This document shows positions 9,646 to 20,400 of a stretch of 64,000 nucleotides of DNA, in pieces. A model generated the notes under the pieces. It was not told where the DNA came from, made no database searches, and saw only the letters and a program-made list of their open reading frames with translations. Positions within the stretch are counted from its first letter, which is position 1, and every line of letters starts with the position of its first letter. Both the position numbers and the translations under genes were made by a program. This DNA comes from Buddleja alternifolia (Eukaryota > Streptophyta > Magnoliopsida > Lamiales > Scrophulariaceae), in the NCBI GenBank assembly GCA_019426215.1, contig CM033391.1, positions 20,200,708-20,264,707 of the forward strand. The letters run 5' to 3'.

Positions 9646-12600
9646 TCAGACATTCTTTGTTTTGGGATTTTTCCCACTTACTCCTTGAACTGATGCAGAA
9701 TTCTGAGAGGTAGAAGAGGTGCAACACTGTCTCTTGAATGTAGAAGGCCTTGAAGTATTTGAACTAGAGGCCTGTGGTCTTTTTGGTGGCCTTGAATTAG
9801 TTGAAGTGGAGACTTGTGGCATTTTTGGTGGCCTTGGAAGAGAAGGTTGCATCCTTTTCTTAAGCCTTTCAAGAGCAGTCACTGATTCAGTTCTTTGAGT
9901 CACTGGAGTAGCAGAGGCCTGATTTGGAATCCTCCTAGGCTGTGGAGTTTGTTGTTTCCTTGATCTTGGTCTTGGAGGAATGGATGATGAAGCCTGTGTT
10001 GCAGTTTGTGGAACCTAAATAAGCAACAAACAAAGGCCATTTTCAACACACAATTCAATTCACAAATGAATTACACACAATGAATGCCAACTTATACCTC
10101 AAAGTAATCACTTAGGTTAACAGATTCAATTGGCACATCAGTTTGTGATGGGATCTGCAATGTGTTAGGTTTTAGAAGCAAATTTAGTACACAAGTATGC
10201 AATCATATTCAAAATACGTTAACTAGATTACCTCAAAATCAGAAAACACATTGAAATCAAAGGATTCCATTGGCACTTCAGTTTGTGATGGGATCTGCAT
10301 AATATTTTTCATTAACAAAGTGTACTACACAAATCTGTCATAATTTGAAATGCTCATTAATAACCTGAGAGGGGCCTAGATTTTCATTATGCTCATCTGC
10401 AGGGGGTACATTTGCACTTGGCTGTCCAGTTGTTGGAGTACCTTCAGTTTGGGCAGTAGCAGCAGCTCCATTTCCCTCCCTTTGTCTTGAATTCTACAAA
10501 ACAAATTTGAAGGATCAAATCAATAGTTATACAAGTGTGAAATACTGTAATAAACTAATTAGAAATAGAATGTGCAATAAGATAAATGTTACCTCAGCAT
10601 ATTTGGAATTTGGATAAGGTGGATTTGTGCATGTTGCTTTGTTGTGGCCAAATTGGAGACATATTTGGCATGTATGTGTTAGACCCCTTCTTGAAACAAC
10701 ATTCTTCTCACCTCTGTCATTCCCATCTCTCATCCTCTTCTTTTTTGGCCTTCCCAGCCTTGTTTTAACATTTGGAGGATTTACAATCCCCAATGTGGAC
10801 TCCTCATATTCATGCATACCAGGTACAGGGTTCACCATATGACTGTAGACTCTTAAATATCTTTCTTTCTTGAAACAGTCATCAACATAATCATCAGTTT
10901 CAAGCCTGAGCTTGTTGATACCTGCAATTGCATGACAGCAGGGGTATCCACACAGTTGAAAAAAGCCACAACTGCAATGCCTATCATTGAGGTAAACTAC
11001 ATGATTTTCCATGTAATGCATAACCTCAAACTTGTCATCCCCAGCCCAAGTTGGATGGCAGTTCCTAGCAAACTCTCTTTGCTTCTCTATTTTTGTAAGT
11101 ATATTAGGACATACCACTTTATTATACTTCTCCATCCCAGCCCTTTTCACTTGAATCCTGCTCATACACTTCCTTCTTATTGCTTCAAACATTTCAATGA
11201 TTGGCAGTTCCCTAGCTTCCAAGATATAGCTGTTGAAAGACTCTGAGATGTTGTTGACAATTACATCACTCTTGGATCTGATAGGAAAGAAACACCTTGC
11301 CCAATGAGTTGAAGGGATATTGCACAACCACTCATATGCAGTAACTTCACTACCTCTCTTTGGAGATATCCTTTGAATCTCTCTCATGACTCTGAGATGC
11401 TGTCTGACATTGTATGTTGAAGCAGCTTTCCAGAAAAGATTCTTCAACTGTTGCCCTTTGTACCTCCCTTTGAAGTTATTATACATATGTCGTAAACAAA
11501 ATCTGTGCTCAGCCTGTGGAGCAAGCTTGCTAATTGCCTCTAACAAGCCCTTTTGTCTATCAGAGATAAAGGCCCAACCCTTCTCTTCATGTGAACCAAT
11601 ATCTCTAAGAAGCAAAGCTAAAAACCATTCCCAAGTTTCAAACTTTTCAATCTCAACATAGGCCATGGCAATTGGGTAAATGTTGTCATTCCCATCTCTG
11701 CCAGTGGCACACAACAATTGACCCTTGTACAACCCCTTCAAAAAGCACCCATCCAATCCAATGATTGGTCTACACCCATCTAAGAATCCAACCCTCATAC
11801 CTGCCAGACAGAAGTACATTCTTTCCAACACAGGTGGATTGAGTGATCTGTCCACCTTAAGTATCAATGTGCTTGTGGGATTGTGCTTCACCACAGTTTC
11901 ACAGTAATTATATAGTAGGTTGTACTGCTATTTTGTATCCCCTTTCACCAATTCCAGAGCATATCTCTTTGCTCTATAAATCTTGTGCATGCTGCACCCA
12001 ATCTCCAAATCCCTTTTGATCTTTTTTTGCAAGGAATCCAGTGTCTCATTAAGATTGTCCCTAATGATGTGCTCAATCCTTCTGCCTATATACTTGTAGT
12101 TAGCTTGTTTGTTTTCTGTTATATGTGCACATGTATGTTCCCCCTTCAAGCTCTTCACCTGGAAAGTTGTTGAATTTTGGACTAAGGAGGCATGAACCCT
12201 CCACTCACAACCCTTTTTACATATTGCAGTAACAAACTTTCTTTCATTCTTGATAACCTTCAGATCCCAGCCTTTTTTCACTGCCCAATCTCTAAGCTGA
12301 TCTCTGTATACAGCTTTAGTAGGAAACTTCATTCCTAATAAGTGTTTGTCAAACAACTTGACATCCATCCCCTCATACCATTCCTTGTAACCCAAACCCT
12401 CCTCATCAGACCCTGGCAGACTGTGCAACTCATCCTCATCTTCTGCATCAGTGTACCATTCAGCTTGTTCTCTGTTCTTCTCAATTTCTTCATTTCTTTT
12501 CTGTTCAACTATCTTTTGTTTTCTTTGTTTCATGAAAGCCCTCAATCTTTTTAGCAATTTTTTTTCATGATCAGGAGGTTTGCTAACAAAAATGTCATCA

Positions 12601-13959
12601 TCTGAAGGGCCTTCTAGGTCTTCCAACATCCAAGATGGACAATCTGAATCTTCAGATGTGTCAGATTGAGGTTCATAAGTGGGATCAGATCTTCCTACAC
12701 TGGTTTCACCATTCACCTGATCATCCACCCCAACATTTATCCCATTGTCCCTGGTCTCACAATTCACCTCATCATCCACCCCAACATTTATCCCATTTCC
12801 ACTCTCACTAACACTAGGTTCAACACCATCCCTTCAACACATATTCATGTACAGTGTTATCATGTTCTTCATTGACAAGATTTTCTTCATGCACCTCCTC
12901 ACTGAAACCACCAACATTGTTCTCATTTTCACCATCATCATTCAATCCCTGCCCAAAATTATTTTCAGTTTCCCCATTGTTGTTTCCAGTTACAGATTCA
13001 GCACTACCCCCCTTCCCCAAGTCTCCAATATTGATTTCATTTTCATCCTTAACTCCAGTGTTCACATCTTCATCTAAGTCACTAGCATTGATTTCAGTCC
13101 CCAAGTCATTAACTCCCTGGGCCAAGTCCCCAAAGTTGCTTTCAGCTTCATCTAAGACATTAACCATTTCATTATAATCTGAAGGATAACAGATTGCAGG
13201 GATTGGTTGTTCCAAGTTTATTGGGTTGTTTTCTGCATCAAGAGCTGCAAGTGGACCCCCAACATCCTCTATATAAATAGGTACCACTGACTTCCCCTTG
13301 TATTGCCTATATATTTCTAAACAGTCGCTATCCCCTTCAAGTTGTCTCAACCCTTTATCCATACTAAATCCAGGTAACCTATAATACATATCTATTATTG
13401 CAGACTTCCCACCAGCTTTTTCATACATGTCCCAGATGTCACTTTTGAAAAATTTATCCAAGTCAACATTTGGAACCTTTACTCTCCTCCCACCAAAATA
13501 CCTAACAGTAGGAAGCCATTCAATGACCCCTCCTAACCAGACATCAAATGAAACAATAGTAGATTGTTTCATTATCTGCAAATAATACGTAAAGTGCACA
13601 ACTATTAGCAAAAAGTCAGTGCTAACAAAGGTAAAAAATAACTGAACCAATATTTAAAAAATTCACATAGTGGGGTCACATTTTTCAAAAACTGTAAACA
13701 AGTCCTCCAAAACAATACAATTTTATCAATTTAATACCTAGAGGGGCCAACACACAGGGGACAAGAGTTTGTCAAACAATAGGAGACCACACCTTTATTA
13801 CAATTCAATATTACCCAACTAACACCAATAACACACTCATACACTGGCCCCGACATTAATAAACTACAAAACATAATTTGGGGGGACCCAATACATATAA
13901 AACTCTAATTTATACCAAATGGGTCAAAACATCAGTAGAATATTTACCTTTGTTGCCAT
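9646..13959 (-). pseudogene. Inner MULE transposase, six exons, near-intact
   Basis: Exons inferred from GT-AG junctions that keep phase 0: 13948-13959, 10593-13575, 10365-10493, 10232-10294, 10098-10154, 9646-10014. If repaired the product would be about 1,203 residues, in the normal range for large plant MULE transposases. Domains in order: N-terminal PB1-like domain (WLGGVIEWLPTVRYFGG), acidic linker, MuDR zinc-binding domain (CKKGCEWRVHAS...HTC), DDE transposase domain (GLDGCFLKG with the first Asp, FISDRQKG with the second, FNSYILEAR as candidate Glu), SWIM finger (CSCGFFQLCGYPCCHAI), a zinc knuckle (CQICLQFGHNKATC), and a basic Pro/Ser-rich tail. Two of the small exons begin with nearly the same peptide, IPSQT(E/D)VP. 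Breaks: one extra base near 12825-12830 (the large exon is 3n+1) and an in-frame TAG at 11928-11930. Confidence 0.92.
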
Positions 13960-14481
13960 ACTTTGTCGGAAAATTTGTCCCTTTCCACGCAGGAATCACG
14001 AATGTAGGGCCAAAAAATTCTGAAAAGAACCCAACAAAGGAATATTCAAGTCAGTGGGGGACCAAATACAAAATTATTATCCTAATATTATCAAACAATA
14101 TAAAACTCTTCAACAATCATCAAAAAACACAGCAATACAAACAAAACCGAAAAGGGGAAATACCTTTTGTTCGTGCGTCCTTGTCGGCGAAATGGTCTGA
14201 AACAACTTTCCAACACAAAGAATCGATGTTTGGAGGCGAAAAGTACTTAATAAAGTAATCCTAGCTTTGATTTTATGGATGTAATTGTGAATTTTTCACT
14301 CTTGCGCACACACCACAAACCCTAGATTTGATTTTCTCCCATTTCAATTTTTTCTCTCTCTTCGAATGCTGATTGAATGAGTTGTTGTGTGTTAGTCTTC
14401 AATTAGTAATAAAGGTATAATGGGCATTGCAGGCGAAAAAGTAACGGCGTTAGTGTCAGTTGACGGAATGGGCAAGTGTGC

Positions 14482-14582
14482 AGACTTTTAAATAACACAG
14501 GATGGTTTTTAGCCTATTTTGTTAACACATGGGGTTTTTTGCAATTTCGCATTAACACAAGGTTTTTTTTTGCATTTTTCCC
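14482..14582 (-). repeat. Right terminal inverted repeat of inner MULE
   Basis: Inverted match of 8335-8435, ending at the second TTATTAGTT copy (14583-14591). Confidence 0.95.
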
Positions 14583-14591
14583 TTATTAGTT
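14583..14591. repeat. 9-bp target-site duplication, right copy (inner MULE)
   Basis: TTATTAGTT, identical to 8326-8334. Confidence 0.95.
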
Positions 14592-14800
14592 CCGCAATGT
14601 ATTGTAGTATTTCATGTCACACAATTGAATGTCAGTTGTTTATGTATCCATGTGCAATTCTGTTTCGAATATGCCTTGCATACCGCTTAACCAGATGTTT
14701 ATCATACCGGTATAAGCGTCTATTTTTTCAATAAAAAATCGTTCTGATTGGATCCAATTTGAGTTTATAATAAAATTAAACATGTCATTTTTATTAGTTT
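14592..14800 (+). repeat. 208-bp repeat array, continuation after the insertion
   Basis: The repeat resumes at 14592 exactly in phase: removing the inner MULE and one TSD copy places this unit 208 bp after the one at 8127. It ends near 14800. Confidence 0.9.
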
Positions 14801-15950
14801 CAATGATTTTCGCCTTTCGAGTTTGGGTTTGGGGTTTGGGGCTTAGGGATTCAGTTTAGGGTTTATATACATATCATTTCAATTAAGTTAAGTGGTTTAC
14901 GAGGGGGGTGTATGCTATTATCCCTATTTTATTTCATCTAATTATAGGTCGATTTATGATGGATCGATATATGTTGATCCGAAGTAAGTGAAGGTGTGCA
15001 ATATTGTAACTAACTATATTATATCATCTTCATGTGTCATATAGTAATCATATGAGTTGATTTGAACTTCTTAAAGTTTGCGATTCCCCTTGCCGACTCT
15101 GAACTAACTCATGTTATAACAAGTCACAACGTTTATATTTTCAATTACTACTATATGAAAATTCAATATGACTTCATTTATTGGTATGAATGATTCGATA
15201 TGACTACATACCATCTATCTAGATGACTATCTATCTATCTATATATATATATATATATATATTTCTTATTTGGTATATTTATAAATATATAGTAAAATAT
15301 TTATATGAATACATACCATTTATATATGAGTGTGAATTTATTTGATATATTTATATATATATAGTAAAATATTTACATATTATACTTGTACTAAGTGTAA
15401 AATAAATATTTAAAGTGATATACTAGTACTTTTTCCTATTTAAAACATATGATACTCTTATATAATAACATGCAATCACGATTTTTTTAATGATTCATGA
15501 AGTTTCAAATTTTATTTCCTCCAAACCACACTTGGCAATTCGGTTTGAAATTAATAAAAAAAATTACAAAACCGAACCGTAATCACCCCTACTATAAACA
15601 TATCATTTCAATTAAGTATATATTTTAAAATGATTTTTATGTCAACCAATCATATGACTTCCTGCCCATTTTGTTTAGGATTAATCCCTAAATTTCATTC
15701 AAACATGGCCATTATGACTTCCCGCCCATTTTTTCATTTTCATTTTTTACCGCCAAATATTCAAACTCCCATTACTTATGACTTCCTGCCGATCTTTTCA
15801 TTTTAATTTTTTTTAACAATTCAAAAACTATATTCCCGCTTCTTCCTTTTCTTTCTCCCATTACTTTTCAGTCCCCCCCTCCCTCTCATTTCACAATTAT
15901 TCACCAAATTCAGTCAACAGCTTCTCTTCTCCCATTATTCACCAAATTCA
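14801..15950. other. AT-rich spacer with (TA)n microsatellite; no gene
   Basis: No coding signal. Contains a TCTA/TA microsatellite (about 15220-15262), a TATATATAGTAAAATATTTA-like block repeated near 15280 and 15355, and repeated ATGACTTCCTGCCCATTTT-like blocks (about 15652, 15715, 15778). A segment CAAAACCGAACCGTAATCAC near 15567 resembles ends of non-autonomous hAT elements, but I see no partner end. Confidence 0.55.
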
Positions 15951-16003
15951 ATCAGCTGCTGCTCTTGCCCGAGCACCTCCTCCGCCCTCCGTTAATACAT
16001 ACG

Positions 16004-16225
16004 ATGACTCTTTGTGGAGAAGTTGGTTGTTGTGCGACGACTATCTGTAAAAAAACGGATTGCGAATCGTGCTTTTTCAGAACGAAACTAAAGTGCGAGG
16101 TGACTGAATTATTGGCCACTGTCGTGTTTTCAGTCGCGGGGGCCGAGTCTTTTAGGACATTGGTATATGAAAAAAAAGCTGATTGCATTTTTGTGCAACA
16201 TAATATTGCTATAACTGCTGTGTAA
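16004..16225 (+). CDS. Small cysteine-rich ORF, unrecognised
   Basis: The ATG at 16004 opens 73 codons with seven cysteines in the first 30 residues or so (GCC, CKKTDCESC, KC). I do not recognise a family. The base composition is more balanced than the surrounding AT-rich DNA, and a pyrimidine-rich stretch precedes it, as in a 5' leader. It may be a captured host exon or chance. A further open stretch at 16275-16559 in another frame gives no recognisable motif either. Confidence 0.2.
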   Translation: MTLCGEVGCCATTICKKTDCESCFFRTKLKCEVTELLATVVFSVAGAESFRTLVYEKKADCIFVQHNIAITAV

Positions 16226-16900
16226 AACCACGCAAAGAACCGTGTCGATGCGCGTCGTAGGTATGAGTTGAGTATTGTATTGTATTGAGTATTGTATCCA
16301 ATTTTCATGTAATAAACTGAGGGTAATGTGCAGGGATTTACCTACTGGAAAACCGATTGGTAAACGTCCGGTGTTTACCAGAATTGAGGCCCCCCCTCCC
16401 TCCCAAAAAAAAAACCCAAACTCAGATGCACACAATGAGACAATTGTTGCAGCCGATGATTCTTGCTTCTACTTTGACTTCAGAGACAATGTAAAACAAT
16501 TAATAAAAAAAATGTTGGATCATGTGCTTTTTTCCATAGATACTATAAAGCATATTTAGGAACACAACCATATTCACCTCTTGCATATTATCAGAAATGA
16601 GATATGGCATGAAGCTAGTGAAGCATTCAAGCGAGGAGTTGGCGATGATTTTGATGAATTTATTGAATCCAACAATTCTGAGAGCGAGGATGAGGCATGT
16701 GGTGTGGACTGTGACCGCATTTAAGGAGGAGGTGGGTACCGTATTTTTAATTGCAAAAGTGTTACAGGCGTATATTCAATATTATAATTTAAACATGCAT
16801 TATTTATGTCAATTTCAAGGGGTATTTATATTATATAAAAGACTGACAATTGTTAGTTCATATATGAAATTTGTTTGGTTTTGAGTATGCCTATGGATTT

Positions 16901-17264
16901 CCAAAAGTGAATGTAGAACATCAAATTGATGCTTCGAACCACTGTAAAATTCTTGTGCAATTTTCATTCTCCTCTTATATCTTAAGCGTTTGTGTGAGCG
17001 TCTGTTTGACAGCTTCAACGTTTGAGTCAAGCGTCTGACTTCAAAGATTAAATTCATTGTACTTGTAACTCATTTCTCCTGAATTAGTGTTCTTGGTGTG
17101 TGCCAAAAGCGGATGTAGAACATCAAATTGATGCTTTGAACCACTGTAAAATTCTTACGCAATTTTCATTCTCTCCACTCTTATATCTTAAGCGTTTGTG
17201 TGAGCGTCTGTTTGAGAGCTTGAGCGTTTGAGTCAAGCGTTTGACTTGAAAGATTAAATTCATA
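16901..17264 (+). repeat. Two ~160-bp direct repeats
   Basis: CCAAAAG at 16901 and again at 17103 opens two copies about 202 bp apart that share ATGTAGAACATCAAATTGAT, TTAAGCGTTTGTGTGAGCG and AAAGATTAAATTCAT. The spacer after the first copy (AACTCATTTCTCCTGAATTA) together with part of the repeat recurs inverted at about 20175-20255. Confidence 0.85.
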
Positions 17265-17340
17265 TGGATTAACAAAAATTGAAACTAGATTTCATAACAA
17301 AACTTATATACTTGAACAAAATATAGGGAAAAACGTAAAA

Positions 17341-18958
17341 CTAAAATATCAAAACGTAAACATTGTTTGAAGAAGCCCCTTTTATGAAACGAATTTGCAC
17401 ATTGTTTGACGTGGTAGCTCCATACTCCCTAATTGATGCCCTCTTATGCACACCAATTGCATCATCAAAAAATTGATTAACACAGTAGATATTTAGTGTA
17501 CCCAACTCAGTTGCTTGCGACAACACGTAGCGAATGTAGCTTAGCTCGTAATCAGAACCCGAGAAGTTGAAGATCGTGACCTCATTCAATGCCTCCAATC
17601 CCATTGCTTGCAACTTCCAATCCTTTACATAGTTGGATACACTAGTGCCCACGTTTTCCCATGGTGCACCCTACACATGTTAAGTCAATTACAATTTTAT
17701 TTTAGAAACCCATACAAAGAACGTGTTAATAAACCATGTAATTAGCGACAAATCATAAAACTTAAAATATTACTACCAAATCAACTTTAAGCTCATTGAA
17801 GCCTGTACATCTACTGATGAGCACCAATGTCACAGCAAGATTGTCAAGCAGCTTTGAACACCTGATCTCTAGGTGGTGCATATTAACAAAAAAGTACCTT
17901 GCCATAATGCGATGTAGAGACTCCACATGCCTCAACCTCTAAACAAACAACTCAAAAAAAAAAAAACAGGAAATCAAAACAACTTCTGAAAAGCATTTGC
18001 ACTTATTCAAACAATGATAGATAGATAGATATACCCTAACAAAATCAACCGGGACACGTGCTTGTTCGCTGGACAACAATTCTTTCGTCATTTTTACAAC
18101 CTCTCGAAGTAGTCGGTTTGTCGAGCAAGTTGATCCGATATAGTGGCAATGACGGTGTACTATCCACTGTAAAGAACGAGGTAACGGCCCCAATACTTGT
18201 AAATGCCCCGAACCTTATTGGTCTTGTTTCAATAAAATAATAAGGACATCTACATTGCGGAAGTGTACTTTTATATTCACATTTCCTTGGGCCCGATTGA
18301 ATGCCATCTTGAATATTTTTACAGAAGGCAAATATGCCTCAAATTCTGTTAGTCCTCTAAAATCACAGTTGAATAACTGCAAATCATTCAACTCGGGATA
18401 CCATTTTCCAAGGCGGGAAGAAAATGTGTTATCATACAGCACAACGTGCTTCAATATAAGTCTTTTTAAATTTGGTAAATTATATTTGTCTTCCCACCTA
18501 ACAATGTAGTTCGGTAGATATAATTTTAATTGAACAAGAGTTTGTGACAAAAATAGGCCGTTAGGGAGTCAAGTGGACAACCGGCCGACTAATTTCAGTA
18601 TATGCACAGAATGATCTACTCCAAATGCCACCCACTCTTGTCTTATCCGATGCAATGCCTCGGCCCTCATAGGTAATTCAAAGCTCAAGGTTTCAACCAC
18701 ACTTTCATTATGTTCAAGTATAGTGCAATTAACAAAAAGAATAAAATCTAAACCATGATAACCCCTTTGTTCGAAACGGTTAATATCGAACAAAAGAGTA
18801 GAGATGGAATACCAACAATGTTGAAAATACTTTGATAAAAGCCCCAATCGGGCTACCTCCACAATGCATGCATCCCTTGATAACCTTCCCATAACATGAA
18901 AAACTATATCCTCACAAAGGAAACTAAGTCCATTGTCAGAAATTGTACCTCGTTCCAT
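17341..18958 (-). pseudogene. Captured F-box/LRR/FBD protein gene, three exons, two stops
   Basis: F-box proteins are substrate adaptors of SCF ubiquitin ligases. Exons from splice signals: 18035-18958, 17777-17938, 17341-17670, joined in phase 0, for about 471 codons, the usual length for plant F-box/FBD/LRR proteins. Seen: an N-terminal F-box-like segment (LCEDIVFHVMGRLS, then LLSKYFQHCWYSISTLLFD), leucine-rich segments (LPNLKRLILKHVVLYD; WYPELNDLQLFNCDF; MHHLEIRCSKL), and an FBD-like end (LEALNEVTIFNFSGSDYELS...LSQATELGTLNIYC). Two in-frame stops break the first exon: TGA at 18569-18571 and TAA at 18215-18217. It lies inside the outer MULE between the inverted 208-bp arrays and is read opposite to mudrA. 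The intact introns show that genomic DNA, not cDNA, was captured. Whether it is transcribed cannot be told. Confidence 0.8.
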
Positions 18959-18965
18959 GGCTGTT

Positions 18966-19170
18966 TATATGAACTATCCCCTGTTTATACTGATATGTTT
19001 CTACTCGTGCAAGATGATCCCCTGTCTCCCTTGTTTATACTCTGTTTCTACTCATGCAAGATGATCCCCTGTCTCCCCTGTTTATACTCTGTTTCTACTC
19101 GTGCAAGATGATCCCCTGTCTCCCCTGTTTATATCTCCCCTTTTCGTGCAAGATGATCCTCACAAATATC
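18966..19170 (+). repeat. 47-bp minisatellite upstream of the F-box gene
   Basis: About four units of TGTTTATACTCTGTTTCTAC followed by TCGTGCAAGATGATCCCCTG and TCTCCCC, the middle ones at exact 47-bp spacing (19032, 19079). It begins a few bases from the F-box start codon (18958), so it occupies that gene's 5' UTR or promoter. Confidence 0.85.
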
Positions 19171-19589
19171 CTCTGTTTATACTCTGAAAATTCTTTGTAG
19201 GGTTTGGTGGGGGAAGAGATTGTTCAATTTTGAAGTCACTTTGGTTTGCCTTTTGGTTGCAAAAAAACTGAAGACAAATGAGAAGGACTTATCCAGTCCC
19301 ACAGTTTTATATATTATTTTCCAAGTGAAAATGTAAGGGTTAAGTAATGTGAAAAGACTTTCACTTTTCTACATGTCAGAGTAAGTGTGTGGTTGTGGTT
19401 AATGGACGGTTTCTTAGTTGTATCCCGTTTCCCCATTACCATTAATTTGTAACTTCTTGTAACTTGTACTATAGGTAGTTACCAGAGTGGGAAGTTTAAG
19501 GGACACATACCGGTTATATAGGTAACTGATATAGGATGCAAAAAACCACCATTTTCCTTATGATTTGGTGAACATTAATAATTACATAG

Positions 19590-20400
19590 GCTAATTATTT
19601 TTGAAGATTATATAATAGGCATACTACTCATTATATTAACATGTTTTATATATTATATTTACAGTTTGTGCCAATTAGAATTATTTTTGGTGTTTGAGGC
19701 ACCAAAGCTTATACCGGTATGATAAATATCCGTTTAAGCGGTATAATAGGCATACTCAAAACACAATTTCATGTCGATCCATAAACAGTTGACATTTAAT
19801 TGGGTGAAATAGAATGCTAAAAAACCATTGAAACTAACATAAATAACATGTTTTATATCTTATATTACAATTTGAGGCAATTAGAACCATTTTTAATGTT
19901 TGAGAAACCAAAGCTTATACCGGTATGATAAATATCCGGTTAAGCTGTATAATAGGCATACTCAAACACAATTTCATGTTGATCCATAAACAATTGACAT
20001 TTAATTGGGTGAAATAGAATACTAAAAAACTATCGAAACTAACATAAATAACATGTTTTATATATTATATTACAACTTGAGACAATTAGAACCATTTTTA
20101 ATGTTTGAGAAACCAAAGCTTATACCGCTATGATAAATATCCGGTTAAGTGGTATAATAGGCATACTCAAAAAAGACGCTTCACTAATTCAGGAGAAAAT
20201 GATTTACAAGTACAATGAATTTAATCTTTGAAGTTAGACGCTTTACTCAAACGCTCAAAACACAATTTTTAGGTATAACAGGCATACTCAAAACACAATT
20301 TCAACTTCGATCCATAAACAATTGACTTTTAATTGGGTGAAATAGAATACTAAAAAACAATTAACTTTTAATTGGGTTAAATAGAATACTAAAAAACAGT
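19590..20400 (-). repeat. 208-bp repeat array, inverted copies
   Basis: Three units at 205-207-bp spacing (AACATGTTTTATA at about 19638, 19845, 20050) plus partial ones. Each has the GCTTATACCGGTATGATAAA core and TTTAATTGGGTGAAATAGAA, the reverse complement of the array at 7295-8334 and 14592-14800 with many substitutions. The last copies run into the truncated end of the ULP1-like frame. About 20175-20255 also holds an inverted copy of part of 17000-17090. Confidence 0.85.

Larger units (their letters stand above)
8335..14582. mobile_element. Inner Mutator-like element, 6.2 kb, complete
   Basis: A complete MULE of 6,248 bp with 101-bp terminal inverted repeats and an exact 9-bp TSD, inserted into one unit of the 208-bp array of the outer MULE. 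It carries a six-exon transposase gene on the minus strand and a small GRF-type zinc-finger ORF on the plus strand, with their 3' ends converging near 9260-9640. By eye only one nonsense codon and one frameshift break the transposase, so this is a recently active family. The ends start GGGAAAAA and share the GCAAAAA block with the outer MULE. Confidence 0.95.
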
